A DNA stretch of 5,771 nt from a bacterium (lineage in GTDB: Bacteria > Auribacterota > UBA3054 > B51-G9). Made by a program: the position numbers and the translations under genes. Positions 1 to 5,771 of this stretch are shown here, piece by piece. Position 1 is the stretch's first letter. Each line of letters opens with the position of its first letter. The DNA lies in NCBI GenBank assembly GCA_029939815.1, contig JAOZSF010000138.1:1-5771 (forward strand), given 5' to 3'. Below the pieces are notes generated by a model. That model worked only from the letters and a program-made list of their open reading frames with translations. It did not search any database and was not told the DNA's origin.

Positions 1-41
1 CGTCAGCTACCGCTGCCACCCCTCTTGATAGAGGGGATTTT
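1..41. repeat. REP/MITE-like palindromic element (partial, two hairpins)
   Basis: Two small inverted repeats lie side by side. The first is CAGC (4-7) and GCTG (12-15) around a TACC loop, with imperfect outer pairing. The second is CCCCTCT (19-25) and AGAGGGG (30-36) around a TGAT loop, followed by an AT-rich run. Paired hairpins ending in a CCCCT/AGGGG stem are typical of interspersed REP or MITE-like intergenic elements in many bacteria. The window begins inside it, so its full extent is unknown. The second hairpin could instead be a weak terminator for an upstream gene, but the run after it (ATTTTA) is short. The palindromes are seen directly; the class is inferred. Confidence 0.5.
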
Positions 42-62
42 ACCGATTACCGATTACCGATT
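42..62. repeat. 7-bp tandem repeat, three perfect copies
   Basis: The unit ACCGATT occurs three times without interruption (42-48, 49-55, 56-62). It lies between the palindromic element and the predicted -35 box, 11 bp upstream of that box. Short tandem repeats of this kind can change copy number by slippage. Because it lies upstream of the promoter, a change would alter upstream spacing only, not the promoter core. Confidence 0.8.
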
Positions 63-73
63 TTCCAGAGGTA

Positions 74-102
74 TTGACGAGATAGTGCTTCTATGGTAAA
101 AT
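74..102 (+). promoter_or_regulatory. Predicted sigma70-type promoter for the SGNH hydrolase gene
   Basis: A -35 box TTGACG (74-79) and a -10 box TAAAAT (97-102) are separated by exactly 17 bp. Each box differs from consensus at one position. Transcription would start at about 108-110. The -10 box begins two bases after the ATG at 93-95, so a transcript from here could not use that ATG and would favour the ATG at 129. The upstream palindromes and 7-bp repeats end before the -35 box. The call rests on sequence match only, in a lineage whose promoters are not known. Confidence 0.55.
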
Positions 103-128
103 ATAAAGTAATATTACTTTTGAAGAAA

Positions 129-1283
129 ATGAAAAATTATACTTTGATTATTTTATTTTTATTTTTTGCTTCGGGAATATGTCTGAGTACAACTAATTTT
201 GTGTTTATTCATCATTCTGTAGGCGAGAACTGGCTTGAACAGGGAGAACTTAGGACACAATTAACAGGTTCCGGGTTTAATGTCCACGATATAACTTATG
301 GTGATAGTGTTCCGGGAATTCCCGTTCCGGGAATGCAGCCAAACGGCGATTTTACAGATGTCAAAGATTGGTATTTCTGGTTTCATAACTTCTTGGATGG
401 TGTGCTTGAATGGGAATGTTCGTCCGGTGAACATAATCAGATAGTGATGTTTAAATCATGCTTTCCGAATAGCGGGATAGCCGAAGACGGAGTTGCTCCA
501 GGTAATCCGACAAATGATAACCGCACAATATGGAATTACAAAGCGGCATACTGCAGTTTAACTAATATTTTCGCGCAGCACGGCAATGTTCTTTTTATAG
601 TGGTTACGGCGCCGCCGATGCGTCCCGGTGATGGTTATCGCCCCGATGACGGCGCGCGTGCGCGAATATTTAACAACTGGCTTAAAAAAGATTTTGTTGA
701 TTCTTATATTGATTCTACCGGATTGCGCAATGTAGTTGTATTTGATTTGTTCGATATGCTTGCAACTGCCCCGACTAAGCCGCGTGGAGCGAATGCTCTT
801 TCTCCGATTTACCGCACGCGGGATTCTCATCCTAATGTAAAGGGGTCTCGTTTGCTAACCGGTGCATTTATGCCATATTTCAGGAATGCTGTGGATTTCT
901 GGATATCGGGAGTCAATGAAACATCAGCACCTCTAAAAAGTGTGAAGGTCAAGATGAAAATATCGGGTAAAATGCTGAAATTAAAAGCGAATGTAGATTC
1001 TTTTCCCATACCGCCGGTTAGTGCTGATATTATTATTAACACAAATATTGTTCAGCATTTTAATAATTTTATTTCTCATGGTAAGGCTTATATTTCCAAA
1101 GCTGTTACTGCCGGCGGTAAAAAAGTGATGTTGAAATTAATAAATAAGAGGGAGCCTGTAATTATTTTAAAATTGCGTGATATTGATATTCCCAACGGGT
1201 GTCTGTCTTTTAAAATTATTATTGACAATGAAAAAGAATATGTTATTGATATATTAGCCGATACCAAAGGTCGGTTTCCATGA
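129..1283 (+). CDS. Secreted SGNH/GDSL-hydrolase-like protein with C-terminal accessory domain
   Basis: A probable exported hydrolase of 384 residues, counted from the ATG at 129. Residues 1 to about 20 form a signal peptide: MKNYT, then a hydrophobic run ending ASGICLS. The mature protein opens with FIHHSVGENW (26-35), where Ser30 matches the block I nucleophile of the SGNH fold. FKSCFPNSGI (108-117) fits a central strand and loop, and VVTAPPM (158-164) a later one. RDSHPN (231-236) supplies the likely catalytic Asp232/His234 pair. These features suggest an esterase or deacylase, with unknown substrate. Residues from about 262 to the end form a separate Lys/Ile-rich, beta-prone domain that I do not recognise. 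An ATG at 93 would add 12 residues, but it sits beside the predicted -10 box and would give an odd extended N-terminus. The Shine-Dalgarno before 129 is weak (GAAG very close). Family assignment is moderately sure; activity is inferred. Confidence 0.7.
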   Translation: MKNYTLIILFLFFASGICLSTTNFVFIHHSVGENWLEQGELRTQLTGSGFNVHDITYGDSVPGIPVPGMQPNGDFTDVKDWYFWFHNFLDGVLEWECSSGEHNQIVMFKSCFPNSGIAEDGVAPGNPTNDNRTIWNYKAAYCSLTNIFAQHGNVLFIVVTAPPMRPGDGYRPDDGARARIFNNWLKKDFVDSYIDSTGLRNVVVFDLFDMLATAPTKPRGANALSPIYRTRDSHPNVKGSRLLTGAFMPYFRNAVDFWISGVNETSAPLKSVKVKMKISGKMLKLKANVDSFPIPPVSADIIINTNIVQHFNNFISHGKAYISKAVTAGGKKVMLKLINKREPVIILKLRDIDIPNGCLSFKIIIDNEKEYVIDILADTKGRFP

Positions 1284-1349
1284 AATAAGTTATTAAATTT
1301 AAATCGAACAGTCATTTATACAGTGGCGTAACAAAAACTATATTTAATT

Positions 1350-4300
1350 ATGAAAATAAGTAAACAATTGACAAATAAAATTTTGGCTTCCTTTTTAATT
1401 GTGTGTACCGCGTTAATTCTTTGTGAAACGGCGTTTGCTTCATCATTCGGCAAATTGCATCTTCAATCTCCGAAGAAGAAAGTTCGGGTCATAAAAAAAC
1501 CGGGGGAGTGGTTGTATTTAAGAATCCCGTCACCGGGTAATAATTATGATGAACTGAAATATGATGTTAGAATTAGTGTGAGTGAAGGTGATACATACGC
1601 CAAATGCACACTTTTTACAACTAAAGAGCGTGATGACCTGATAACCGCCCCTTATGTTAGGCTTTTGTACACTAATTATGTTGAGTTTGCCATGATCGCA
1701 TTTTCTAACGCCACGTTCTGGAGTAATGGTGATGCAATCAGACGGACTTTAAAACTGCCGGGTTTGCCCCGTAAATATTACATTGCCTGCGGGTATGGTT
1801 ATTACAATGACACAATGTATTCTCATATGCAGGGAGGACCCGAAGAGACGATTGTTGACGCGGCAACCGGTAAGATATTATATCGAGGTCCGATAAAAAA
1901 CGCGAAAAGTCTTGTTTTGGATGTTAAAGATGATAAAAATATAATGCAGGTCGGGAAAACATACCGCGTTAGACTTGTTGATGATTCACCGATAAATTCG
2001 ACCGGTAATTTTGAAAATGTTGATCTGGACTACAAATTGTTTAACAGCAGAACAGGAAATCTGGTTTCCCGTATGGAAGATGTACAAAATGTTGTTTTGC
2101 GACCGAAATTCAGCGGGAACTATCTTTTAATGATGAAAGTAGGAAAAGGTAATGACGTAGAATGGCGCGGAATGAAAAGAATTACTGTTTTTCCTAAAGT
2201 CGAGCAAACAAGAGATCCGGCCTATCTTGGTTCCCTTATTCCAAATGACTCTGTTTTGTGCGGCTTGAAAGTTGATAATCATCAACTGCGTGACGGACGA
2301 ACCGATACAACGTTAGGAAAAGAAATTGTTACAGGTCAGTTAGTTGGTTCAGGCAGAACTAATCTATGGGGCGGGCGAGGGCGTGTTGTTTCGCATGACC
2401 GAGGTTTTTTCGGTTATTCAGTTGGAGTGAATTTGGAATTAAATATGCCTTATCTTCTCGAGATAAAATATCCGGAAGATTTACCAAGAACATTTTCTTT
2501 TTTGATTGGCAGCGGAATATACACACCCGGAATTCACACAGCGCACACCATGGGTCAACCAGAACCGAGATATTTCACGGAGCAGATTAAATTCCCCCTT
2601 AAAAGAAGGGCGGCAGTTGCCAAATTTATAGTTTGGGCAGGACTTGAAGAAGTTAAAAACGGATTTTATGTTGGTGTTGCTGATCCCGGAAAATTGAACG
2701 CTCCATTTAGCAGAAAACCGCTTTTAATTGAGATTTCGTTAAGTGAATTTCAGACAATTGGAATTCCTAAAATACACAGAACATTTCCAAAAGAATATCA
2801 GCGTTATTCATGGGTTGAATCAGAAGACGCTTTTTCAAAAGATAATGTTCGTTACTCACCATTGATAAATTCCATCTTTTACGGGCTTAATTCCGTCGCT
2901 CCGGCCGTGCTTTCGTGGAATGCTCACGGTGCTGCCAACAACTCAATTCTTTTTAAATCCACACAATATAGACAATCGGTTAGAAGTTTAATCAACGGTG
3001 TGGAATATGAGACCGATAAAATGGAAGATTCAAATAAACGTTATGACTTTTGGGATGAATATTTGAATTGGGCGCGCCAACTTAAATTAAATGTTTTTCC
3101 GAGGTTTGAATACGGCGGGTCGGATGACCTTCCTGAGAATGCGCATGTAATTAAGTCGGATGGTGAGCCTAACGTACCGTATATTCGATCATCGACCGGT
3201 AAGAGTTTAAGCGATTCTGCTGATATAACGTATCCGGAAACGATTAGTGATGCCGAGAAACTTATTAAGGATGGGGTATTAAACATTAAAGAAGATTATA
3301 AAGATATTTTGAAACAATTGATTGTGCGTAGAAGAGCGAATTTTCTTTCTACTTCATACTCGGAAAACGCGATCAAGCTTTTCGAAGAAGAGACGAAAAT
3401 AAAGCTTAAGGGCGATTCTATCAGACAAAAACGTTTGAACATTATTGCTCAATTTCAACCGGAATATCGGAAGTGGTATCAGGGCAAATTAATGAGTTTT
3501 CTTGAAAAATTACATACAACTTATACAGAAAATCTCGAAATAGACACAGGTCCTTTAATTTATTATCATTGGAGTCAGTCAGGTATGCCGTTTGATGGAG
3601 TTTATCATGAAACATTACAAAAATGGAATACAAAAATGAAGCGGATCAGAAATCTTCCTTTCGAAGGCTTTCCGCTTCCTAAAATCAATGTTGATATTTT
3701 GACAAATGCTGTTGCGAAATGGACAACAGAAGAAGAAGGTCTTTTTCTTAATGACGCGGCCTCAAATTCCGTTTTGTGCGAGGCGCCTGTTTATGGTAGA
3801 TTGGCATCGAATTCAAGTGAGTATTTAAAAATGTTTGAACACAATGGAAAACTTGCCGTTAAAATTGTTCCGGCCATTCATTCGACGACACGAATTTATC
3901 TTAAACCAAAACAGCGGTCATATTATGCCGGCGAAACATTTTATCACCCAAGACAATATATGATGTACGAACCTGTTTCGCTTATGAGTGTGGCTAACCC
4001 AACATATCTTTCCTTTGAGCAGGCAAGTCCGGTATGCTTTCCTTTTGCGGAATATGCCAGAAGATTTTTTATGAACTTCCACGCGCTGCCGGATATTCCT
4101 ATGGAAAAGGTTAAGCAGAGCAGTAAGGCTAATGGATTGATTGTAAAGATGGGGACATTAGGTTCAAAGACTTATGTAGCTATTATAAATAAATCTTTTC
4201 TTCCTGTTAAAGACGCTAAGATTTTTCTTCCTGTGAAAAACGCTAGTCAAATCATCATTCTTGTAAATGGGAAAGAGGATATTCCCTTCTTTGTACAGGA

Positions 4301-4376
4301 AAAAGGAATAGTTTTTAATATCTCGCTTGATAGTGTTGAGTTAAAGTCTATACTTATAAAATTAGACAAAAAATAA
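1350..4376 (+). CDS. Large secreted multidomain protein, probable glycoside-hydrolase-like enzyme
   Basis: A 1008-residue exported protein. Its signal peptide covers about residues 1-31 (hydrophobic run, then ETAFAS, with likely cleavage after AFA). Residues 32 to about 285 look beta-rich and are unrecognised. About 290-465 looks like a second beta-sandwich, including LLEIKYPEDLPRTF (369-382), and may bind carbohydrate. About 510-850 resembles a divergent TIM-barrel glycosidase: LSWNAHG (521-527), WDEYLNWARQLKLNVFPRFEY (568-588), then a helix with YSENAIKLFEEETKIKLKGD (670-689), QPEYRKWY (703-710), and IDTGPLIYYHW (731-741). The pattern of a Phe-rich acidic helix followed by a helix after a YRKWY-like segment recalls glycosyl-hydrolase-10-like (GHL) proteins. 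EYARRFFMNFHALP (901-914) leads into a C-terminal beta domain (about 925-1008) like those ending many glycosidases. Catalytic acids cannot be assigned by eye. No clear Shine-Dalgarno precedes the start, but no alternative start would keep the signal peptide. The next gene follows after 8 bp. Gene call sure; function tentative. Confidence 0.65.
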   Translation: MKISKQLTNKILASFLIVCTALILCETAFASSFGKLHLQSPKKKVRVIKKPGEWLYLRIPSPGNNYDELKYDVRISVSEGDTYAKCTLFTTKERDDLITAPYVRLLYTNYVEFAMIAFSNATFWSNGDAIRRTLKLPGLPRKYYIACGYGYYNDTMYSHMQGGPEETIVDAATGKILYRGPIKNAKSLVLDVKDDKNIMQVGKTYRVRLVDDSPINSTGNFENVDLDYKLFNSRTGNLVSRMEDVQNVVLRPKFSGNYLLMMKVGKGNDVEWRGMKRITVFPKVEQTRDPAYLGSLIPNDSVLCGLKVDNHQLRDGRTDTTLGKEIVTGQLVGSGRTNLWGGRGRVVSHDRGFFGYSVGVNLELNMPYLLEIKYPEDLPRTFSFLIGSGIYTPGIHTAHTMGQPEPRYFTEQIKFPLKRRAAVAKFIVWAGLEEVKNGFYVGVADPGKLNAPFSRKPLLIEISLSEFQTIGIPKIHRTFPKEYQRYSWVESEDAFSKDNVRYSPLINSIFYGLNSVAPAVLSWNAHGAANNSILFKSTQYRQSVRSLINGVEYETDKMEDSNKRYDFWDEYLNWARQLKLNVFPRFEYGGSDDLPENAHVIKSDGEPNVPYIRSSTGKSLSDSADITYPETISDAEKLIKDGVLNIKEDYKDILKQLIVRRRANFLSTSYSENAIKLFEEETKIKLKGDSIRQKRLNIIAQFQPEYRKWYQGKLMSFLEKLHTTYTENLEIDTGPLIYYHWSQSGMPFDGVYHETLQKWNTKMKRIRNLPFEGFPLPKINVDILTNAVAKWTTEEEGLFLNDAASNSVLCEAPVYGRLASNSSEYLKMFEHNGKLAVKIVPAIHSTTRIYLKPKQRSYYAGETFYHPRQYMMYEPVSLMSVANPTYLSFEQASPVCFPFAEYARRFFMNFHALPDIPMEKVKQSSKANGLIVKMGTLGSKTYVAIINKSFLPVKDAKIFLPVKNASQIIILVNGKEDIPFFVQEKGIVFNISLDSVELKSILIKLDKK
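4194..4247 (+). repeat. 27-bp imperfect tandem duplication inside the large secreted protein gene
   Basis: Bases 4194-4220 and 4221-4247 match at 21 of 27 positions and are in frame. They encode SFLPVKDAK and IFLPVKNAS (residues 949-966), so FLPVK and the following Ala are kept. The repeat lies in the C-terminal beta domain and would form two neighbouring strands. It may be an old in-frame duplication, or chance similarity between adjacent beta strands. Confidence 0.5.
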
Positions 4377-4384
4377 ATTCAATA

Positions 4385-4840
4385 ATGTCAAATCAGATTA
4401 ATAATAACTCTCAAAATGTTAAAGTATATTCTAACGGTATCCTGACTTCTTTGCTCCTGCCGAGAAAACGAAGTAAAGGTTGTATATGGTTTGTTATTGC
4501 TTTCGCGTGCTTTACTGCCGCAGCAGCTACAATTCTTTCAATCGTGTTTTTTGTGAATGCGTCTAAAATTTTCTCTAATATCGGACGATATGCTTTAACA
4601 CCAACTATGCAGGCAATAAATTCTGATGTTCCGCAAAGTGAACGCGCGGAATTCTCGAACGCGTATGTGAAGATTTTTGACCATATTGAGGAAAAGGGGA
4701 TTACCGGGATTGAACCATGGAGTATCAACGCTATGACCAATCTTGCAGCTTCAGCCAAGGATCATAAAATAACTCAGAATGAATGCTCGGTATTTATTGG
4801 CTTGGTTGAAAAAGGGTGCAACTCAGTAACTAACAAATAG
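4385..4840 (+). CDS. Small single-pass membrane protein of unknown function
   Basis: A 151-residue protein that I do not recognise. Residues 1-32 are hydrophilic, Asn-rich at first, and end in a basic cluster (RKRSK, 27-31). One strongly hydrophobic segment follows at about 33-57 (CIWFVIAFACFTAAAATILSIVFFV). By the positive-inside rule the N-terminus should be cytoplasmic and residues 58-151 extracytoplasmic. The outer part is probably helical and carries two Cys (in NECSV and KGCNS), which could form a disulfide. The gene starts 8 bp after the large secreted protein gene, and its TAG stop forms part of the Shine-Dalgarno of the next gene, so co-transcription and perhaps coupled translation are likely. 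Its own Shine-Dalgarno is not evident. The opposite-strand reading frame here lacks any recognisable feature. Confidence 0.75.
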   Translation: MSNQINNNSQNVKVYSNGILTSLLLPRKRSKGCIWFVIAFACFTAAAATILSIVFFVNASKIFSNIGRYALTPTMQAINSDVPQSERAEFSNAYVKIFDHIEEKGITGIEPWSINAMTNLAASAKDHKITQNECSVFIGLVEKGCNSVTNK

Positions 4841-4842
4841 GA
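4839..4842 (+). promoter_or_regulatory. Shine-Dalgarno site overlapping the preceding stop codon
   Basis: AGGA lies six bases before the ATG at 4849 and shares its first two bases with the TAG stop of the upstream gene. It is the clearest Shine-Dalgarno in the window. It supports the start at 4849 and suggests translational coupling between the two membrane-protein genes. Confidence 0.65.
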
Positions 4843-4848
4843 AAAAAA

Positions 4849-5637
4849 ATGAGAAAAAAACTATTTCATATTTTACTTTTTTTATTTATATTGAATGTTT
4901 CGGCTTTGCTTGCCGCGGAAACTAATACACAAATAAAAGTAACATCAAACAGTTCAACTAATGCTCCCGCTTTAGGAAAAACGTTTTTTTACGCGCCGGG
5001 ACATTTCAAATTTTTACTTCCTGATTACTGGGAAGTAATTCCTGACAAAGAAATTCAGCGATATAAAAACATTTTAAAAAGATTATATCCTAATAAACCT
5101 GTTCAAAATTATGTCCTCGGTATTCAGAGAAAAGCTCTCTTGGATTTCTCTATGCCATACGCACTCGTTGAAATCGAAAACAGACCGATGCCGACACTTG
5201 ATGAAGTTCAAGGTGAAGCCAGAAGTTTCGCTTCTAATATTCGAAAAGCATTTGTCGACCTATATAAAAGTAATCTTTTTGGTGAAGTGAAACCTATGCC
5301 GGCGGTTTATGATCCTGTGCATCAGGTCGTTGTAGGTTATTGTTCTATGTTTAGAGCAAAAGACAAACAGAATCTCACTACGGTTACGGCAATTTATCCG
5401 TGCCAATATGGATATGTAAGGTTCCACTTTACTTTTCAGGAAGATACTGAAGAAAAATATTTTCCGGTTATTGAAAAAATAATCAAATCAGTGAAGTTTG
5501 ATGACGGATTCGCTTATAATGCTTCAAAAGCTAAAGAAAACAAACACGGATTGAATCGAATTATTTATATCGTTGTTATTGTATTAGCCGTTATTTGGTT
5601 TGGCTTTAGAATAATCGGCAGAAAGTCGAAAAGGTGA
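4849..5637 (+). CDS. Exported protein with C-terminal membrane anchor, possible PsbP/DUF1795-like fold
   Basis: A 262-residue protein with a signal peptide at about residues 1-22 (MRKK, hydrophobic core, then SALLAAET), a linker rich in Ser, Thr and Asn, and one extracytoplasmic domain from about 46 to 216. That domain starts with FFYAPGHFKFLLPDYWEVIP (46-65) and ends with a strand and helix of the type FPVIEKIIKSVKF. An opening 'F.LP.YWEV' strand and a closing amphipathic helix ending in 'SV.F' recall small PsbP- or DUF1795-like domains, but this is a resemblance only. Residues 238-256 form a transmembrane helix, followed by a basic cytoplasmic tail (RKSKR), giving a type I topology. The gene lies 8 bp after the previous one with a good Shine-Dalgarno, and a strong terminator follows 17 bp after its stop. 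It looks like the last gene of the operon. No catalytic motif is visible; a binding, sensing or assembly role is possible. Confidence 0.75.
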   Translation: MRKKLFHILLFLFILNVSALLAAETNTQIKVTSNSSTNAPALGKTFFYAPGHFKFLLPDYWEVIPDKEIQRYKNILKRLYPNKPVQNYVLGIQRKALLDFSMPYALVEIENRPMPTLDEVQGEARSFASNIRKAFVDLYKSNLFGEVKPMPAVYDPVHQVVVGYCSMFRAKDKQNLTTVTAIYPCQYGYVRFHFTFQEDTEEKYFPVIEKIIKSVKFDDGFAYNASKAKENKHGLNRIIYIVVIVLAVIWFGFRIIGRKSKR

Positions 5638-5653
5638 AAATCAACTCTATAAT

Positions 5654-5688
5654 AAAAAAAGCCGCCGGATTTTCCGGCGGCTTTTTTT
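5654..5688. terminator. Bidirectional intrinsic terminator
   Basis: A perfect 9-bp GC-rich stem, GCCGCCGGA (5661-5669) with TCCGGCGGC (5673-5681), encloses a TTT loop. Seven A (5654-5660) precede it and seven T (5682-5688) follow, so the structure reads as a terminator on both strands. It sits between the end of the plus-strand operon and the stop of the convergent minus-strand gene, as expected for a shared terminator. Confidence 0.95.
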
Positions 5689-5703
5689 GGGATAAAACCC
5701 TAT

Positions 5704-5771
5704 CTATTTTTTCTTTTTAGCTACTTTCTTTTTAGCTACTTTCTTTTTAGCTACTTTCTTTTTAGCTACTT
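5704..5771 (-). CDS. C-terminal end of a Lys/Ala-rich, histone-H1-like protein (partial)
   Basis: On the minus strand, the only stop-free frame entering from the window edge encodes four perfect VAKKK units plus one more Lys, then a TAG stop (5704-5706). Such Lys/Ala/Val repeats form the disordered, DNA-binding tails of bacterial histone-H1-like and extended HU-type nucleoid proteins. Comparable tails also occur on some topoisomerases and other nucleic-acid-binding proteins, so the folded part, outside the window, must decide the identity. The gene converges on the plus-strand operon and its stop is followed by the shared terminator. The match to a known tail type, the stop position and the terminator together support a real gene. 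Confidence 0.7.
   Translation of the reverse strand, partial: VAKKKVAKKKVAKKKVAKKKK
5711..5770. repeat. 15-bp tandem repeat, four perfect copies, coding for the VAKKK tail
   Basis: The 15-bp unit TTCTTTTTAGCTACT (plus strand) is repeated four times with no mismatch and runs to the window edge, so more copies may follow. It is in frame with the minus-strand gene (five codons per unit). Identical codon choice in every copy points to recent expansion by slippage rather than long-term selection on the amino acids alone. Confidence 0.95.

Noticed and set aside
42..62. CRISPR-like short repeats
   Set aside because: The 7-bp units are directly adjacent with no spacers, and no cas gene is in the window.
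309..334. 12-bp palindrome CGGGAATTCCCG (313-324) and an 11-base direct repeat in the SGNH gene
   Set aside because: Both are explained by the encoded VPGIPVPGM repeat; there is no sign of a regulatory site in this mid-gene position.
558..830. Minus-strand reading frame of 90 codons inside the SGNH hydrolase gene
   Set aside because: It is entirely inside a better-supported gene, its product is rich in Arg and Ile with no recognisable domain, and no start signal is visible.
1316..1344. Possible promoter (TTATAC and TATATT) before the large secreted protein gene
   Set aside because: The -35 box is poor and the -10 box ends only five bases before the ATG. AT-rich sequence gives such matches by chance.
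4411..4758. Minus-strand reading frame of 115 codons opposite the small membrane protein gene
   Set aside because: The plus-strand frame has a clear membrane helix, tight operon spacing and a stop used by the next Shine-Dalgarno. The minus frame has none of these and is best explained as a shadow.
5711..5771. Plus-strand coding of the 15-bp repeat (FFLAT units)
   Set aside because: It follows a strong terminator and has no start signal. The minus-strand VAKKK reading matches a known protein tail type and ends in a proper stop.

Overview
The window is a compact stretch of bacterial DNA, AT-rich by eye. It carries four same-strand genes, an intergenic terminator, and the tail of a convergent fifth gene. 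All four forward genes encode exported or membrane proteins. The lineage cannot be fixed from sequence alone. Large secreted glycosidase-like proteins beside SGNH-type hydrolases, weak Shine-Dalgarno sites and a Lys/Ala-rich histone-H1-like tail would fit the PVC group (Lentisphaerota, Kiritimatiellota, Verrucomicrobiota, Planctomycetota) or a neighbouring uncultured phylum. That placement is inference.

Layout. Bases 1-41 hold two adjacent small hairpins resembling an interspersed REP/MITE-type palindromic element. A 7-bp unit repeated three times follows (42-62). A good sigma70-like promoter (TTGACG, 17 bp, TAAAAT; 74-102) comes next, and its -10 box overlaps the first possible ATG at 93. 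The true start of the first gene is therefore probably the ATG at 129. That gene (129-1283) encodes a secreted SGNH-hydrolase-like protein with an extra C-terminal domain. After a 66-bp gap comes a 1008-residue secreted multidomain protein (1350-4376) whose middle part looks like a glycoside-hydrolase TIM barrel. It is followed at 8-bp spacings by a single-pass membrane protein (4385-4840) and a protein with a signal peptide and a C-terminal membrane anchor (4849-5637). A perfect hairpin with A and T tracts on its two sides (5654-5688) can terminate transcription from both directions. On the minus strand, 5704-5771 is the end of a gene whose protein finishes in perfect VAKKK repeats.

How the genes may work together. 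The 1350-5637 block looks like one operon, possibly read through from the promoter at 74-102. A plausible but unproven reading is a small cell-envelope module for carbohydrate processing: an esterase-like SGNH protein (perhaps removing acyl groups), a large glycosidase-like enzyme, and two anchored proteins of unknown role. No known named system is recognised, and no defence, CRISPR, phage or transposase gene is present.
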